From positions 178,240 to 242,239 of the forward strand of contig JBAMDO010000072.1 in assembly GCA_037074765.1 (NCBI GenBank): 64,000 bases of DNA. The letters are read 5' to 3'. The notes under the pieces are model-generated. The model worked only from the letters and a program-made list of their open reading frames with translations, was not told where the DNA came from and did not search any database. The first letter of the stretch is position 1. Every line of letters starts with the position of its first letter. A program made the position numbers and the translations under genes. Positions 34,120 through 46,636 of the stretch are shown piece after piece. This stretch comes from Mansonella perstans (Eukaryota > Nematoda > Chromadorea > Rhabditida > Onchocercidae).

Positions 34120-36500
34120 AAATTTTTGATTGATAACGATTCCTACGTATTCAGAAATGATTATTAATGACTTCTGTCGAGGATGAATTCTTATGCTTAG
34201 AGTTTAGTTGATAATATTGATGAAAAAATTTTTAAATTTATGTCATTAAAAATTGAAATTGGAATAATTTATTTTATGATCTACCACACATTTTTGTAGT
34301 GCTGTGTGAAATTGAATTTAAATCATAAATTCTAAAGCTATTTTTGCTTCGAAGACAAAATTTTACAAGTAATTGTTATTAATAATTACTGTCCTGAATG
34401 ACAATTTTGAAATAACTGAAATTGAATTCTCTTGTTTGACATCTCTGCAATGCAAATTTTTATGACAACTTACTAACTCAAACTTTATAATCACAATTTC
34501 AATAAAATAAAAAACCTAAAATGCTCTATTCTTATCAGCTAATTTAAGTATGTTTCAGAAAATTTAAACAAATATTAAAACTAAGAGGTAATTTAATGAG
34601 TATGTGTGGAACAATGAACGAAAAGGAAGAAACAATGAACTATTTTGCAAAGTTCATCGAAAAGAAACAAAAACTGATTTACTTTATTCAACAGATGCAT
34701 TCACTTTAATTCTATTATTAACCTTTAATTATGGCTTTTAATCAAAACCTGACACTTGCTTCTATGACCCATTTTTATTTGTTGCACTCCTTGAACTGCC
34801 TAAATCAATTTGGTCAAAGTAGAACCGCAATGGCTAGTATTTTATATCAAGCCTTACTTCTGATTCAACCTCATAGCTATTAATAATTTTTAAATATGAA
34901 GAATTTGAAAGGTTGTACTAGGGAAGATTAAGAATCGCCACACAAGCTATGATGGAAAACAAAACATCATTTAGCATCAGAAGCATTCTCTGAAACAGCA
35001 GTAGAAGTATAACGAACATAAAATGATTCAAGACATTAAAACTGTGCTTTTATACTTCGACAGTGGAACCAATGAATTTAGTATAACTGATGAATGCCTT
35101 CAGGCGATTCGATTTTCTTTTTCTTTCTTCTAAAATATGCCATAAAATTTAAAAATAAATGTGTCAATATTTTAAATTGAGTAATTCAATATTCAATGTT
35201 ATTAAAGCTGTTTCAGTGACATTGACACGTTAAAAAATTAATAAATTTGCAAAGTTTTCGGCTGATAACGATTTCAACATATTCGGAAATGATCATTCCA
35301 TGACTTCTATCGAGGAAGAATTCTTATGCTTAGAGTTCGTTGATAAAAAAATTCAGTTAATGGAAAAGATTTTGAATTTATGTCATTGAAATTTGGGATT
35401 GAAAGGATTTATTTATCTTTACATTACCAATGGTTTTTTGCAGAACTGAGTGAAGCTAAATTTAAATCAAAAATTCTAATATTATTTTTGCTTCGAAGAC
35501 AAAATTTCGCAAGTAATAATAATTAATCTAGATGATAATTAGTGACCAAAGAATGCTGGCCTAATAAATAACTGGCATTTCTATGAGCTCGATGATATTG
35601 TACTTTTGTAGCAGGATTTTATCATAAGCAAAATCCAGTATGTCGAACAAAAATATGCTTTTATAAACTGCAGTACTTTATATTTTCCAGCAAAATATTC
35701 ATAGATTTGTTATTATCACTGAAACAGCTCTAACAGCATTGAAATTTGGATGACTCAATTTAAGAATATGTTGACACATTTATTTTCAAATTTTAATGGC
35801 ATATTTTACAAGAAAGACTTCCAAAATCATTTTTTTTTTTGCAAAATTTGTTAGAAGAAGAATTAAAAGAAAAATTTTTAGAAGAAAAATTTGTTTTCCG
35901 GGATCTAGAATTAAATGTTTCAGAGGAACCAACTTTTTTTTATTTTTTAAAATAATTCATGCAATCCTCATAAAATAAAGTAACCAGTTTTTGAAATCCA
36001 GTTATATTGCTATCATTTTCACCATTACCTTCATACTTATCCCTTCCAACCCTTTTTGCTGTTTGACTAAGTAAATACAGAATCGCTTGAACGCATTCAT
36101 CAATCAGACTATATTCATTGTTGTGGTTATAATGTGCATCGCTGAGATATCAGAGAAGAGAATTTAATTTCACCTATTTCAAATTTACCATTGAGGATAA
36201 TAAATATTAATAATTGTTGCTTGCGAAATTTTATCTCCGAAGAAAACTGATATTAGAATTTATGGTTTAAATTTAATTTCACTCAGTTGCGCAAGGAGGC
36301 ATTAGTAGTGTAAAGATAAACAAATTCTTCCAATTCCAAATTTCAATGTCATAAATTCAAAATCTTTTCTATCAATCGAACTTTTTTATTAACCGAACTC
36401 TAACTCTATAAAATTCATTCTGTCGACAGAAGTCATGAAATAATTATTTACGAATATGTAAGAATCGTTATCAGCCGAAATTTTAGCAAATTTATTAATT
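34120..36500. repeat. Three-copy ~330-bp repeat around the TGF-beta locus
   Basis: A segment with TGATAACGATT, ATTCTTATGCTTAGAG and TTTATGTCATT occurs at about 34126-34400 and 35262-35530 in the same direction, and inverted at about 36180-36476, just upstream of the TGF-beta gene. Between copies (34.4-35.2 and 35.5-36.2 kb) I see no supported gene. The Lys/Arg/Phe-rich open stretch at 35796-35978 looks like low-complexity sequence. Confidence 0.6.
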
Positions 36501-36567
36501 TTTGTAAAGTCCGCGTTTCAGAATCGTCACAGCAACATTTTAGCTTGCAATACAATCACTTTCAAAT

Positions 36568-38355
36568 ATGATAAAGCTGATTATGTATTTTGCCATCTTG
36601 ATCTGTTGCGGCGGCGGAAAATATAAAAAAAAGAAAAAAATTATTATTGAGCAAATTTTGCAAACGAAGCTTCAGAAATTTAATAACTCTTACTTGCCAT
36701 TGTTCCGTTTTTTCTTTTTGAGTGGAAGTATACTTTATTGAATTGTTGCAGTTGTTGTGGTATTTACCTTTTAGCCTACTACTCTTCAAGAATGATTATT
36801 AAATACATTCAAAGTTTATTTCAATGAATTCATTCAACAACGAGTAATTTTATCTTTTTTTTTCCAACTTTAGTAACCTCAGATTTCGACGTTCTTCACT
36901 TTCGGTTTCAATTCCAACCATTATTATCACTTCTTAATGGAACAGACGAAAGGAATTTTCATTTAATTGTGGCAATACTTAACCTACATATTGCGGATAT
37001 AGAAAATTCACCAATCTTTATCGATAATTTCAAAATAATGATGTTAACACATGGAAGATTTAATTTAAGTAAACAAATCAAAAAATGGCTGACGGATAAA
37101 ACAGACGAACCGATTATTCGAGTAATTTTTCCATTATAAATGTAAAGACGGATATAAGATAAGAAGTAATGGTAGTTATTAGGGTTGCAGTGATTAGCAG
37201 TGATAAAATAATTGATGGATAGAACAGTCGAAACGACTATTTGATTTTTTGTTAGCAAATGATTGTAATTTAAAAAAAAAATTAGTGAAAAACTAAAATC
37301 TAGTTTTTAAAATTGTGCTGTTAAAACGAACAAATTTAATTAATTGATCGTTTTTTCTTAAATAAATTACACTAAAAAATAAAACAAATGTAACAATAAA
37401 AAAATGCTTCCCATAGCTACGTTGTAACAATCATTGTCCGGAATCGTTACATCCAATCATGTACATAAGAATGGAAGTACTGCGAAATCCACGTCAAACT
37501 CGTGAAACCCGAGTGGATGAATATTGCGCAGGACAAAAATGCTGCCTTAAAACCAGATATTTTAAATTTCGAAATAGAGGTTTGGAGCGTATAACAACAC
37601 CGGACGGGTATTTTTTTGCATCCAAATATTTCCCGCAAAAAACTTCTGATTTGTTGCAGCAATGATGATATATCATTTAATTGAATTTGATTCAGATTGT
37701 TTAGATTTCTTTTAAGTGCATTGCATTATTTAATTCAGTGTCCGACTGAGTTTAGATTCCTGATGAATTCCTGCGGAGGAATTTGCGAACAGAAGATTAT
37801 TTTGGCTACAAACGATCGTAATGCTTTGGTAAAAGCAGCACAAATTTTAAAATTTAATTTCGATCCACTACGAGACAAATGGATCTGCTGTGTACCAACC
37901 AAATTTGAATCCATCAATGTTAGCGTTATTATAAAAATATTATAAATTATAAATTATTATAAAAATTATTAAAATAATCTTATAAATATTATAAAAATTA
38001 TAAATATTATAGGAATATTATAAAAAATAAATTATAAAATGTAAAAATTATTAAAATAATTAGAATAATAAAGAATTTATAATCATTAAAATAATTATAA
38101 ATTATTATAAGAATTATTATAAAAATAATCAATAGCCTTGCATATTCAATAATTAATTGAAATGTTCAAAAACAAAGGAATTCTCTCAACGGTAATAAAT
38201 CACTGCTTCTTATATATATCACAGGCTACAATACAATACTTCCTTGCACCTTGTTTCTCTTTTTTATTTTACGTCGCTGAATACTACGACAATGATATGC
38301 AATTCTTCATTTCATTTAAAAATGTTAAAGTGTAGAATGTGGTTGCGTGATATGA
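36568..38355 (+). CDS. TGF-beta superfamily ligand, 3' end apparently damaged
   Basis: Exon 1 (36568-36727): signal peptide MIKLIMYFAILICC, then a Lys run and the helix IIEQILQTKLQKF. Exon 2 (36874 to about 37129): prodomain, DFDVLHFRFQFQP and FNLSKQIKKWLTDKTDEP, ending IIR before GTAATT. Exon 3 (37417-37607): CNNHCPES, furin-type site RETR, then EYCAGQKCCLKTRYFKFRN and ITTPDG. Exon 4 (to 37918): NSCGGIC (C-x-G-x-C), KWICCVPTKFESIN. Exons 1-2-3 join in phase. The exon 3-4 phase fits only an upstream TTTTAAG acceptor, giving an odd insert. The last exon homologue (38273-38355) has TTTTAC instead of an AG acceptor and lost one base before ECGCVI. Family certain; function of this locus doubtful. 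Confidence 0.65.
37925..38140. repeat. AT-rich low-complexity run (ATTATAAAA-type)
   Basis: About 200 bases of irregular TTATAAAAATTATT repeats directly after the TGF-beta exon 4. The corresponding place in the 32.7 kb copy lacks them, so they expanded in this copy only. Confidence 0.8.
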
Positions 38356-39169
38356 AATGACATGACTTAAACTTTGTCTAATTTTGAAAAAAATCTTTTA
38401 GCAAATCAAAATTAGCAAATCAAATTAGAATGCAAACTGCTTGAGGCATTGATATAAAATTGGCATAATAAAATATCAGGGATAATTGTGCGAAAATTAG
38501 GAGGATTATAATATCATTTTTGTTCGGAAAAAAAAATTTCATAATTAGTAATTATTATCCTGAATGTTAATTTTGGAAAAACTGAAATAAAATCCTCTTC
38601 CGCAATATCTTCACAATGCAATTATGACCATAACCTACTAATCTAAACTTTGTAATTGCGAATGTAATATGAGCGGAATTTGCATGTTTGCATCGGAAAA
38701 AAAAATTTGCCATAAAAGCTTGACAGAAATCAAAATTTCACATGTAGTAATTATTATCCTGAATTGTAATTTTGAAAAAACTGAAATAAAATTTGCTTCG
38801 CAATATCTCTTAAATTTACAGGCTCTTTGCCAAAAGTGATGGTGAAACCTGGCTATCCAGAGCAGGATGAGTCATTTTGCGATACGTCGAGAAAACATAG
38901 CCTAAAGCAAAGGAAGCACCAGCTTAGATGAACGGCATTAGTGAACTGGAAACGTTTAGGCAACAAAATTTCCTAATCAGTTTTTTTCAGTGTGTAACAT
39001 CAGCAACAGGCGATTTCCAAGACTAAAAGGGGAGATTAGTTAAACACGCGAAGTATAATCTCACCGATCACTCCAATTAATTTCAATGCAATTCGATTGT
39101 AAATGCATATAAATGACATCAATCAATGAATGCACTGTTTTGATCTTTCTGAACACAAAGAGACATATG

Positions 39170-40310
39170 GAAATTACGGCAATAGACTAATTAATCAGAT
39201 TAACCTCCAATCAAAAAAAATTAATTCATTATTAAGAGGTCTTATGCACTGCCAGAAAAAGTTTTGATAAAATATTTCCTTATAATTCTTCATGCAAGCA
39301 AATCATCAGTTATTTTAAATTTATCGAACACTGTGCATTACTTTTAAATAAATTGGTTGCAATCAGAAAAACGGATTGGAGCGAGGCCTCAAAATCTAAT
39401 GGTTCTTTTACGCAAATTTTCCACAGAAGAAATTCGTAGAAGCTCACAAATGAACTAGATTTCAATTTACTTGGCCAAGTTTCTGTAACTGTAGGATTTA
39501 CAAAGAAATCGGCAGATGGAAAGAAACGAGGTAGCGGGAAATGAAGGAAAATGATAATTTCAGCTTCAGTAGATAGAAGAAACATGATTTTTTCCCGTTT
39601 AAAAACATCGTAAACAGTTTTTTCTGGTCTACAAAAACATGAAGTATATCATCTTCAAAGCATACTGTTGTAATGTTTGGTTGAAATACTATAATTATAA
39701 AAGAAATGATGTAATACCTGTAAATAAAAATTAGCGACATTTATTGCAATTTCATTGAAATTTAATAATATTTTCTGCGAAATGAGTAAGTTTCCCGCAT
39801 TTAAAACATTATAAATATGAAATTTTAACTGGTAAATTTTTTCAGAAATATTTGCCATATTTTGAAAAAAAAAGCAATTGGTTTCAACAAATTTCGAAAA
39901 TTTACATCTGTGCTGACAACAATGCTGATGGCAGCCTTATCTCGCTATAAAATTTAAAAAAAAAAGAGCAGCATGAAAATCATTTATCTATACGATGTAA
40001 GAGTAATGATATTACAACATTATGAAAACTTAGATGTAGCTGTCTTCCTGCCATTAGTTCTCATTAATTCGTCTTCAAAATTATCACCCCTCTCCACTAT
40101 TAGACATTGATAAGAGAACTGATATCCGTCCTGGTGTAGTACTAGTAATAGCAGCAATAGCAATAGCAATCAGCTGATCAGCTGATTGATGTGTTGGATG
40201 AATCGTCCTGCAAGCAAACTATGTATTTCTAGAAATTGCAACATTTCATTGTTCGTCGTTATTAGCATCAAAATGCAAATTTCGATGCAATATTCTGTGC
40301 TAAATCATTT
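39170..40310. repeat. Segmental duplication, direct copy of 8520-9640
   Basis: Holds minus-strand ORF remains at 39310-39585 and 39498-39740 (VDQKKLFTMFLNGKK; KLKSSSFVSFYEFLLWKICV) that overlap in different frames, so neither is a clean gene. The palindrome of half-site CAATCAGCTGA is at 40167-40188. The match ends at about 40310. Confidence 0.75.
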
Positions 40311-41237
40311 CGAACTTTCAACCACCTGTCGTGTCATTCACCTTCTTTCCAGTCTCTCTGTTTAATCATTGATTCGAAGATTTCTAATTCTCAATTTTTG
40401 AATCTGGAGTTGCGGAACATTTTAAATTTTATAATTTCGTTTCTGAGAATTTCAGGGGAAAAATTTCACAGGAAGTTTGCAGCTTCGTTGTTTTCAAGAT
40501 GACAAATTTGGTCAAGCAATGACTTTCCAACAAACATCGCATCGTTTAAAGCGATAACTTTAAAAGAACGAAAAGTGGAATCAGAATAGAAGGCACATGA
40601 AATAAACAGCAAAACATGTAAAAAGTAAATAAATCAAGAACCAATACTGTTGGAGACAAATTTTGTGAAGCAATTAAGTGATAATAATCAATAAGTAAAA
40701 GCAAAAAATTCCTGAGCTGAATTAGAAGAAACACAGATACACAGAATGAAAGTTAGCACAGATGTATGAACAAATAATTTAACGATTTTTTGTGAACTGC
40801 AAAGCAAAAAAAGATGACCTGCTATGTGCATTTATTGATTGGTTCAAAAGCTGTAAGAAATCTCGAAGGTCCCTAATATTTATAAAGGGATTGTTGTAAA
40901 AATATGTCATCTATCTACTAAGGTTGTTTTTCAATTTGGATAAAAATTTGGCTGTCAATTTATCAAATATTCAGAATCAGACACAACACAAGAGATCATT
41001 TTGTTGAATAGCTCCAATTAAAAATCTGATCTCTAACCTTTGGAGTGAAGAATATAAGATAATAATATCATCAGCCGAGACAAATTTTATCACCCTATGA
41101 ACATCGCTATATCCTTAGTAAAAGAAAAGATGAAAATGATGATAACATGGCGGAGGCAAAAAAGTATAAACCTGAGGAGATCTGTGAAACGATAACGGTT
41201 AAATTTTACGAAAACAAGATCATTTGTTCACTTGTAT
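40311..41237. other. 3' flank of the bro-1-like gene; no gene seen
   Basis: Unique AT-rich sequence downstream of the CBF-beta gene stop. It is absent from the duplicated copies, where the bro-1 fragment abuts other blocks. No supported ORF or RNA. Confidence 0.4.
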
Positions 41238-43696
41238 TCAATTTTGCGGTAAATTGAACCTTTGCCGAATAGCCTGTATCCGATCACCATACTGTTGCAT
41301 TGCTTGTTGTCGATGAAGCTCTTCTTCGGCAGCCTTTTCTTCATCAAACTGTAAAGTGCTGGAACCTGTCATCAACTCACGATTTAGGATACCTCGTAAA
41401 ATTACGCAGACACCGTTCAGGATGAATCGGCTTTCAAAAGTTATCTGTAAGTGTTGCCGATTTATACTTTTGCAACTCACTTATGAAAGCCAATCAAATT
41501 CAAAAAGTGCTTCAGTAGCTAAATGCAATTTATTTATTTTTACATTTAATACTGCGATGAATTATTGAAACTGAATTTATTAGAAATGTTGAATCCTAAA
41601 AACCGCAAACGGATTGTAAATGGAATATTTCAGTAAGAATTCTTAAGCTAAAACAGCTAAAACAAGTATCACATTTTTGAAAGGCTTTTCTATTCCAAAT
41701 ATTCCGACATGCCTTATAGCACAGTATCAAACTTTTTAAACCACAACTTAATTAAGAATAAAAAGCATTGTACCTCATCTTGGCCAACTGTACAGGAAGA
41801 TAAAGGAAAATCACTGTTATAACCAAACTGCGTGAATGTCTGAAAAAACCACAAGATAATTTGAAATTAAGTTCTACATCATTTTTAAATTAGTTACAGA
41901 ACTACTGAAAGAGAACAACGGATGTTATTTAGCCATCAAGTGAAAGTCAACAGTAATGACAAATAATCTGTTTGATAACCGTAAATTTATGGTCAAAATT
42001 AAATTTTCTAACTCCTAAATAATTAACTACTGCTCAATTCCTTTCTCTTCTAACTGAAAGATAATTTTCCGAAAAAATTACATTTGTCTTTAATATTTTA
42101 GAATTGAATACGTTGAATTGAATAGTATGTTACATTATTATGTTAAATGTTGTTCGCGTAAATTCCAAAATTATTTTTTGGAAGCAGTGTTGATGGTGAC
42201 AGATGACAGTGTTCTTAGTAAATACAAATAGACAGTAGTGTGGTATCATAAGATGCATAGAGAGCAGCTAGTTGGGTAATTTGAAACTTTTTGAATTTAT
42301 TCAAAAATATAAAAGAGAACAACTGGGAGAGGAGGTGAAGTAGTAAATCTTAAAAATACAACAAATAAAGTTGAATACCGTTCCATCAAACAATTTTGTC
42401 TTTTCTTTCCCTACCATCATTACTAGACTTCGACCAAAATTTTTATTGTTTGAGCAAATGATAATTTTGCGGTTTATTTTTTTATTTTTCTGTTTTCACT
42501 TCCCGGACTATCTACAAATGCACTTTATTCAAGAACAATTAAATGCCCTACGTAATCAATGTTGAAAAATTGAATTTTATAAGTCCAATTGGGTTTTATA
42601 AAATTTGTTGGAAAACAAAATCTATGTGGCAATACGAAGAGAAAGGAATTATTTAAGCGTCAATTCAAATTTTGCTTAAAATACAAGATCAAAGTTTCTC
42701 GAAAATCAAAACGAACTCTGACAGATTTTTAGAACGAGACCTGACTTTGTGGAATATTTCGCCATTACTATTATCAAACTTATGAGACGTTGAGCTTACA
42801 AAAAACGTGCAAAGATATGAGCAAGTTTCAATGTGACAATTGATTTGTAAATTTTAATTTCGTTGGGAACAATAAGAAATCGTTGAGAGAAGAACATAGT
42901 AAACAGAAAAATATAAGTTTGAAGTAGTAAATGAATTTTAAATAATCGTCGAATTTAGCAGTTTTAAAATTTTCAAAATAATAAGAACAAACAAACAATT
43001 AAAACTGAGATAGTGTTACACTGAATATTTATTCGTTTGATTGGAAAACTAACAATAGGCAAACGAGGTTGCTGACGATCAGCACAGCTTTGCAATAAAG
43101 CATTGCGTCGTTCCACCGGTGGTGCATGCGGCAATCCCGCAAAAGCTATTTGTGATGGACCAACAAGCTGTCTGATTTCTGGGTCAGTTTCTAAAGAAGA
43201 TGAAACGGTGAGAAAAACTGGATGGATATCAGAACCACTTATAAGTTATGGAAATTTTTACCAATTTCGTTTTAACAAAATATCCATAACCGAAATTAGT
43301 GCTAGCTTTCTATAACCATAATAAGTGCGTCAGATCGGTATGCTGTTAAAAGTTGTAACAGAAATAGCATGGCCTGATCAACTGGTGACTATAAATAGCT
43401 GCCAGCATGATGTTTATAACAACCAAATTATAGTAATTTATGCGAAAACTGACTAAATTAGCATAGTCTGTTCGATGCTTGTAACATCACAATGATAACC
43501 ACGACCTTAAATATAGCTACTGTTCCAGACGGGATGAAGGGTGCGAGCGTGCTATAATATCGTATCTGAATTTTCAAGTATTTTATATTTATAAATGTTC
43601 TCAATAAAATACTGATGACCAGGTGGTTACTGTAGCAAGTTTCAATATTATAAACATACCGAATTTCTGGAGCTGATTATCCACCACCGCGGGCAT
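41238..43696 (-). CDS. bro-1: CBF-beta / BRO-1 homologue (RUNX cofactor), 148 aa
   Basis: Four exons, all in phase: 43696-43660, 43190-43054, 41839-41774 and 41444-41238. The start MPAVVDNQLQKFE aligns with the CBF-beta start (MPRVVPDQRSKFE). Exon 2 carries PPVERRNALLQSCADR, matching the HEERQARFQNACRDG region. Exon 4 carries FILNGVCVILRGIL and LQFDEEKAAEEE, matching MILNGVCVIWKGW and LEFDEERAQQE. It is shorter than human CBF-beta (182 aa) because the middle part and C-terminus are reduced. CBF-beta binds the Runt domain of RUNX proteins and raises DNA affinity; the C. elegans version is BRO-1. In-frame ATGs lie upstream, but the MPAVV start fits the family best. The 3' half was duplicated to 1-0.87 and 10.45-11.4 kb. 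Confidence 0.85.
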
Positions 43697-44727
43697 ACAA
43701 CACCGCATTTGCTGTTGGACGGCAGCCGCAACCATGACCCGCATATCGGGCGGCGGCAGCAATAGCGGGTGAGATCGCGGCCCCGCCCATACTACCACCA
43801 ATATCACCAGTCCAATCTTGATGTCGTATATTTATATTTCCATCCTCCTCCTCCGCTCCTCCTTTCCTCCTTCTTCTTTTCATTTTTCCTCATGCAATTG
43901 TCTTGGGTAATAAGCATGCTGATATCCGCTACCTTTCTACAATCCGGTCACCTCCTTCAGGTTATTATGAATCATTTGTTGTTCTGATGATCAATCAATG
44001 CTTCCCTTCAGCCATTTTCCGCGTAACTACCAGTCGCACTGTCACAGATATTAATGTCAAAAATGTGACTATCTAATTATCCTACTTTAATAATTCTGTT
44101 AGCGTTATTGCCAGCCAGAATAACAATGATAATTACATTGCTTTGTAATGAATTCGTATAAACGTTGAAGTACTTAGAATGCATGCACACGTTTGCGTGT
44201 ATTTTATGTATTTGTATATCCGTGAGCATATATATTTAAGTGTGTGTGTGTGTATATGTCTATAAAAATAGCAATTATACATTGTGGCCAAATTAGCTAA
44301 ATAAAAATATTTTTACGAAAAAATTGAGTTATTCTCCAAGAATAAGGTTTTACGGAATGATAATTGCAGCATGGATTTATTGTATGGAAAAAACTAAAAT
44401 TATCAAATAGCATAAACAAAAGGTATGGAAAATTTAAGGTGAATTAGCCGTTGGATAATGACGATCGGATTTCTAAATTATTGTTCTCTTCTTTCAGTTG
44501 AATCATTTTTTAATTTTGTTGGATGACTGCATCTATTTTTTATTTACAAAATATTTGCTTTTTGGATACATTGAAAGCTTTAGAGTGGGAGGATAAAAAG
44601 ATATGATCATAAGCAAAATAGCGTGACAATTAATCAATGAAGTATTTACTGTTTTCCTCATCAAGTTCATGTATATATAACAGGAAGAATTCAATATCAT
44701 TGTAAGTAGTACAGTGATAGAGAACGT
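43697..44727. promoter_or_regulatory. Upstream region of bro-1-like gene
   Basis: GC-richer sequence at 43680-43800 (open on several frames, probably 5' leader or promoter) is followed by a pyrimidine-rich tract at about 43843-43890 (CCTCCTCCTCCGCTCCTCC). A short (TG)n run lies at about 44240-44255. No individual factor site can be assigned. Confidence 0.4.
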
Positions 44728-45272
44728 TTATTGATGTTGGAACGCTTGCAAGCCATAAATGTCAGATCTGAATTTTTTTTTAAATTTGAAAGATTTTAAA
44801 TTTAAAAAAAAAGGATTTTTAATTTCAGATAATTTTGAAGTTAAGCCAAAAAAAAAAAAAATTGCAATTTCAAGTTCTCTACATGAATCAAAGTTATAAA
44901 TTGATTCTATAGGACTATAAAAAGGAAAATTTTGACAAGGAATGAAAGGAATACGGAATAATTTCATCAATATGTTCTTGCAGATCAGTTTATTCTTCAG
45001 TTCTGTACCACAAATACTATCAGATAAGAAACGTTCAAAACGCAGAAGTAACGAGAAAGTAACAAAACACAACAATTTAACACTCCAATAATTTTCAAAT
45101 CAAATCGTCAGCATTATAAGAAATAAATGATTAACTTAAAAATAGTTATCTGAATGTTCTCTTCAACTTACCTCCATGTCGCATTCATATTTTTTATCCT
45201 CTCATTTCTTTCCATCATTTCATCCCAATCAATCAAAATTAATTTTCGAACAAAAACTACTGTTTCAATCAT
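44728..45272 (-). CDS. Hypothetical two-exon gene (129 aa), weak
   Basis: Exon 1 (45272-45172) encodes MIETVVFVRKLILIDWDEMM and ERNERIKNMNATW, ending AG/GTAAGTT. Exon 2 (45016-44728) follows a TATCTGATAG acceptor and completes the split Ser codon in phase: ICGTELKNKLICKN and on to LQAFQHQ. Support is the good donor and the matching phase. Against it are the Phe/Lys-rich, AT-driven second half and the lack of a family match. It may be partly or wholly spurious. Confidence 0.25.
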
Positions 45273-45904
45273 TTCCGCACTCTTTCTCTTATCAAACAAA
45301 AATTAACATTCTTTACTTAATATTTCCTCATCCGATCATGATTAAAAGTCAAAATTCTTGTAATTGAACGTATCATTTGGTCATGATTTTATCAGAATGA
45401 TAACAATCGTTTGTGTATTTTGTCTCGGCTATTGAAATTTTTTGAAAGAATATACTTTGTGTTTTTACTTAAAAAGTAGAAAAATGGTTGTAAAAAAGTA
45501 GTAAAAAAGTATTGATTGATGTAGCAGATAAAGCCCCAGAATGCAGCATTTTGTTTCCGTTGTTTTTGTTGAAAAAAAGTAAAAGAAGATTGTGATACAA
45601 CTAATATATTATCTCAAAATAATACTGAAATATTTCGGAGACTGTGCTAAGCTGAAAATGAAGATCTGGTTTTTTTAATCTAATTCTTCATTGAGAAGAT
45701 ATAATGGTGAGTTAAATTAGGATTCTATTTATAATATTTGCTTCTCAACGAAATCTTCCAGAATCCTAATCTTTTCTTTTCCACAATCATATTAGAATGT
45801 GGTAGACTGTGATAGCATCCGGTGATTTGTCTATTTTTGGGTATTGGTCGATGATAATTATCAATAATTGATGTCACATCTATCAATCTATTTGTCTATT
45901 TCAT

Positions 45905-46020
45905 GTGTATGTGTCTATTTATGTATGTGTATGTCACACTAATCATGTTTCGCATTATGTGTATGTGTGTGTGTGTGGCGGTATGTTGCTCGGTACCTGT
46001 GTGTGTCAGTGGTTGAGTAT
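45905..46020. repeat. TG-rich microsatellite region
   Basis: Irregular TGTGTATGTG runs, including GTATGTGTGTGTGTGTGG at about 45961-45979. Confidence 0.8.
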
Positions 46021-46354
46021 TGTTTTGAGGGTGCAATAACATCATGTAACAAGAGATAGGTGGATTCATATCAGAACCATAAATCTCACCTCAAAGTTGA
46101 AAGAATCTCAATATCGGACAACCGACATATAGGTCAATCACTAGCATTTTATCGAGCGAAGACTAAAATGAAAAGGCAGTTATGGCCAGGAGAGACGAAG
46201 TTCATGGTTCATCAATAAAAGATCCTGAGATGTGCCTAGAGAAAACGGAAAACTGTCGAGAAAAAGAAGGAATGTGATCCCGATAAAGAGAACGAACAAC
46301 CGGTAGCCAATAGGTTAAATAATGCATGATTTCTGCATATGATAGTGATACAAA

Positions 46355-46364
46355 CATATGCACA

Positions 46365-46405
<41 letters not shown>

Positions 46406-46424
46406 ACACACACACACACACACG

Positions 46425-46455
<31 letters not shown>

Positions 46456-46458
46456 GTA
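46355..46458. repeat. Long (CA)n microsatellite with (TA)n end
   Basis: About 85 bases of nearly pure CA repeats interrupted by single T or G, followed by CATATATATATATATG. Apparent ORFs across it (His/Thr or Val/Cys repeats) are artefacts. Confidence 0.95.
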
Positions 46459-46636
46459 TGCAGACACACATATACATACATACACTCATCATCTACTGAT
46501 AACAATCAAATACATTTGTTGAGGAATCTGCACCAAAAAGACTACCATATTTGTTAAACAGATTTTTTAACCGCATTTTTTCCTTCTCAAAAGAAATTTC
46601 AATTTATTTCCTTAATATTCCATTTTTTAATAAGAA

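Noticed and set aside
35796..35978. Basic, Phe-rich 60-codon ORF
   Set aside because: Composition follows a run of AGAAGAAAAATTT-type sequence. No splice partner and no similarity to the adjacent TGF-beta gene.
43677..43883. Gly/Arg/Ala-rich minus-strand ORFs upstream of bro-1
   Set aside because: They overlap exon 1 in another frame or extend it upstream of the MPAVV start. The family alignment favours the short start, so I treat the rest as leader or promoter.
46202..46557. Open frames on both strands across the CA repeat
   Set aside because: They are His/Thr and Val/Cys dipeptide runs forced by the microsatellite, with no splice sites or family features.
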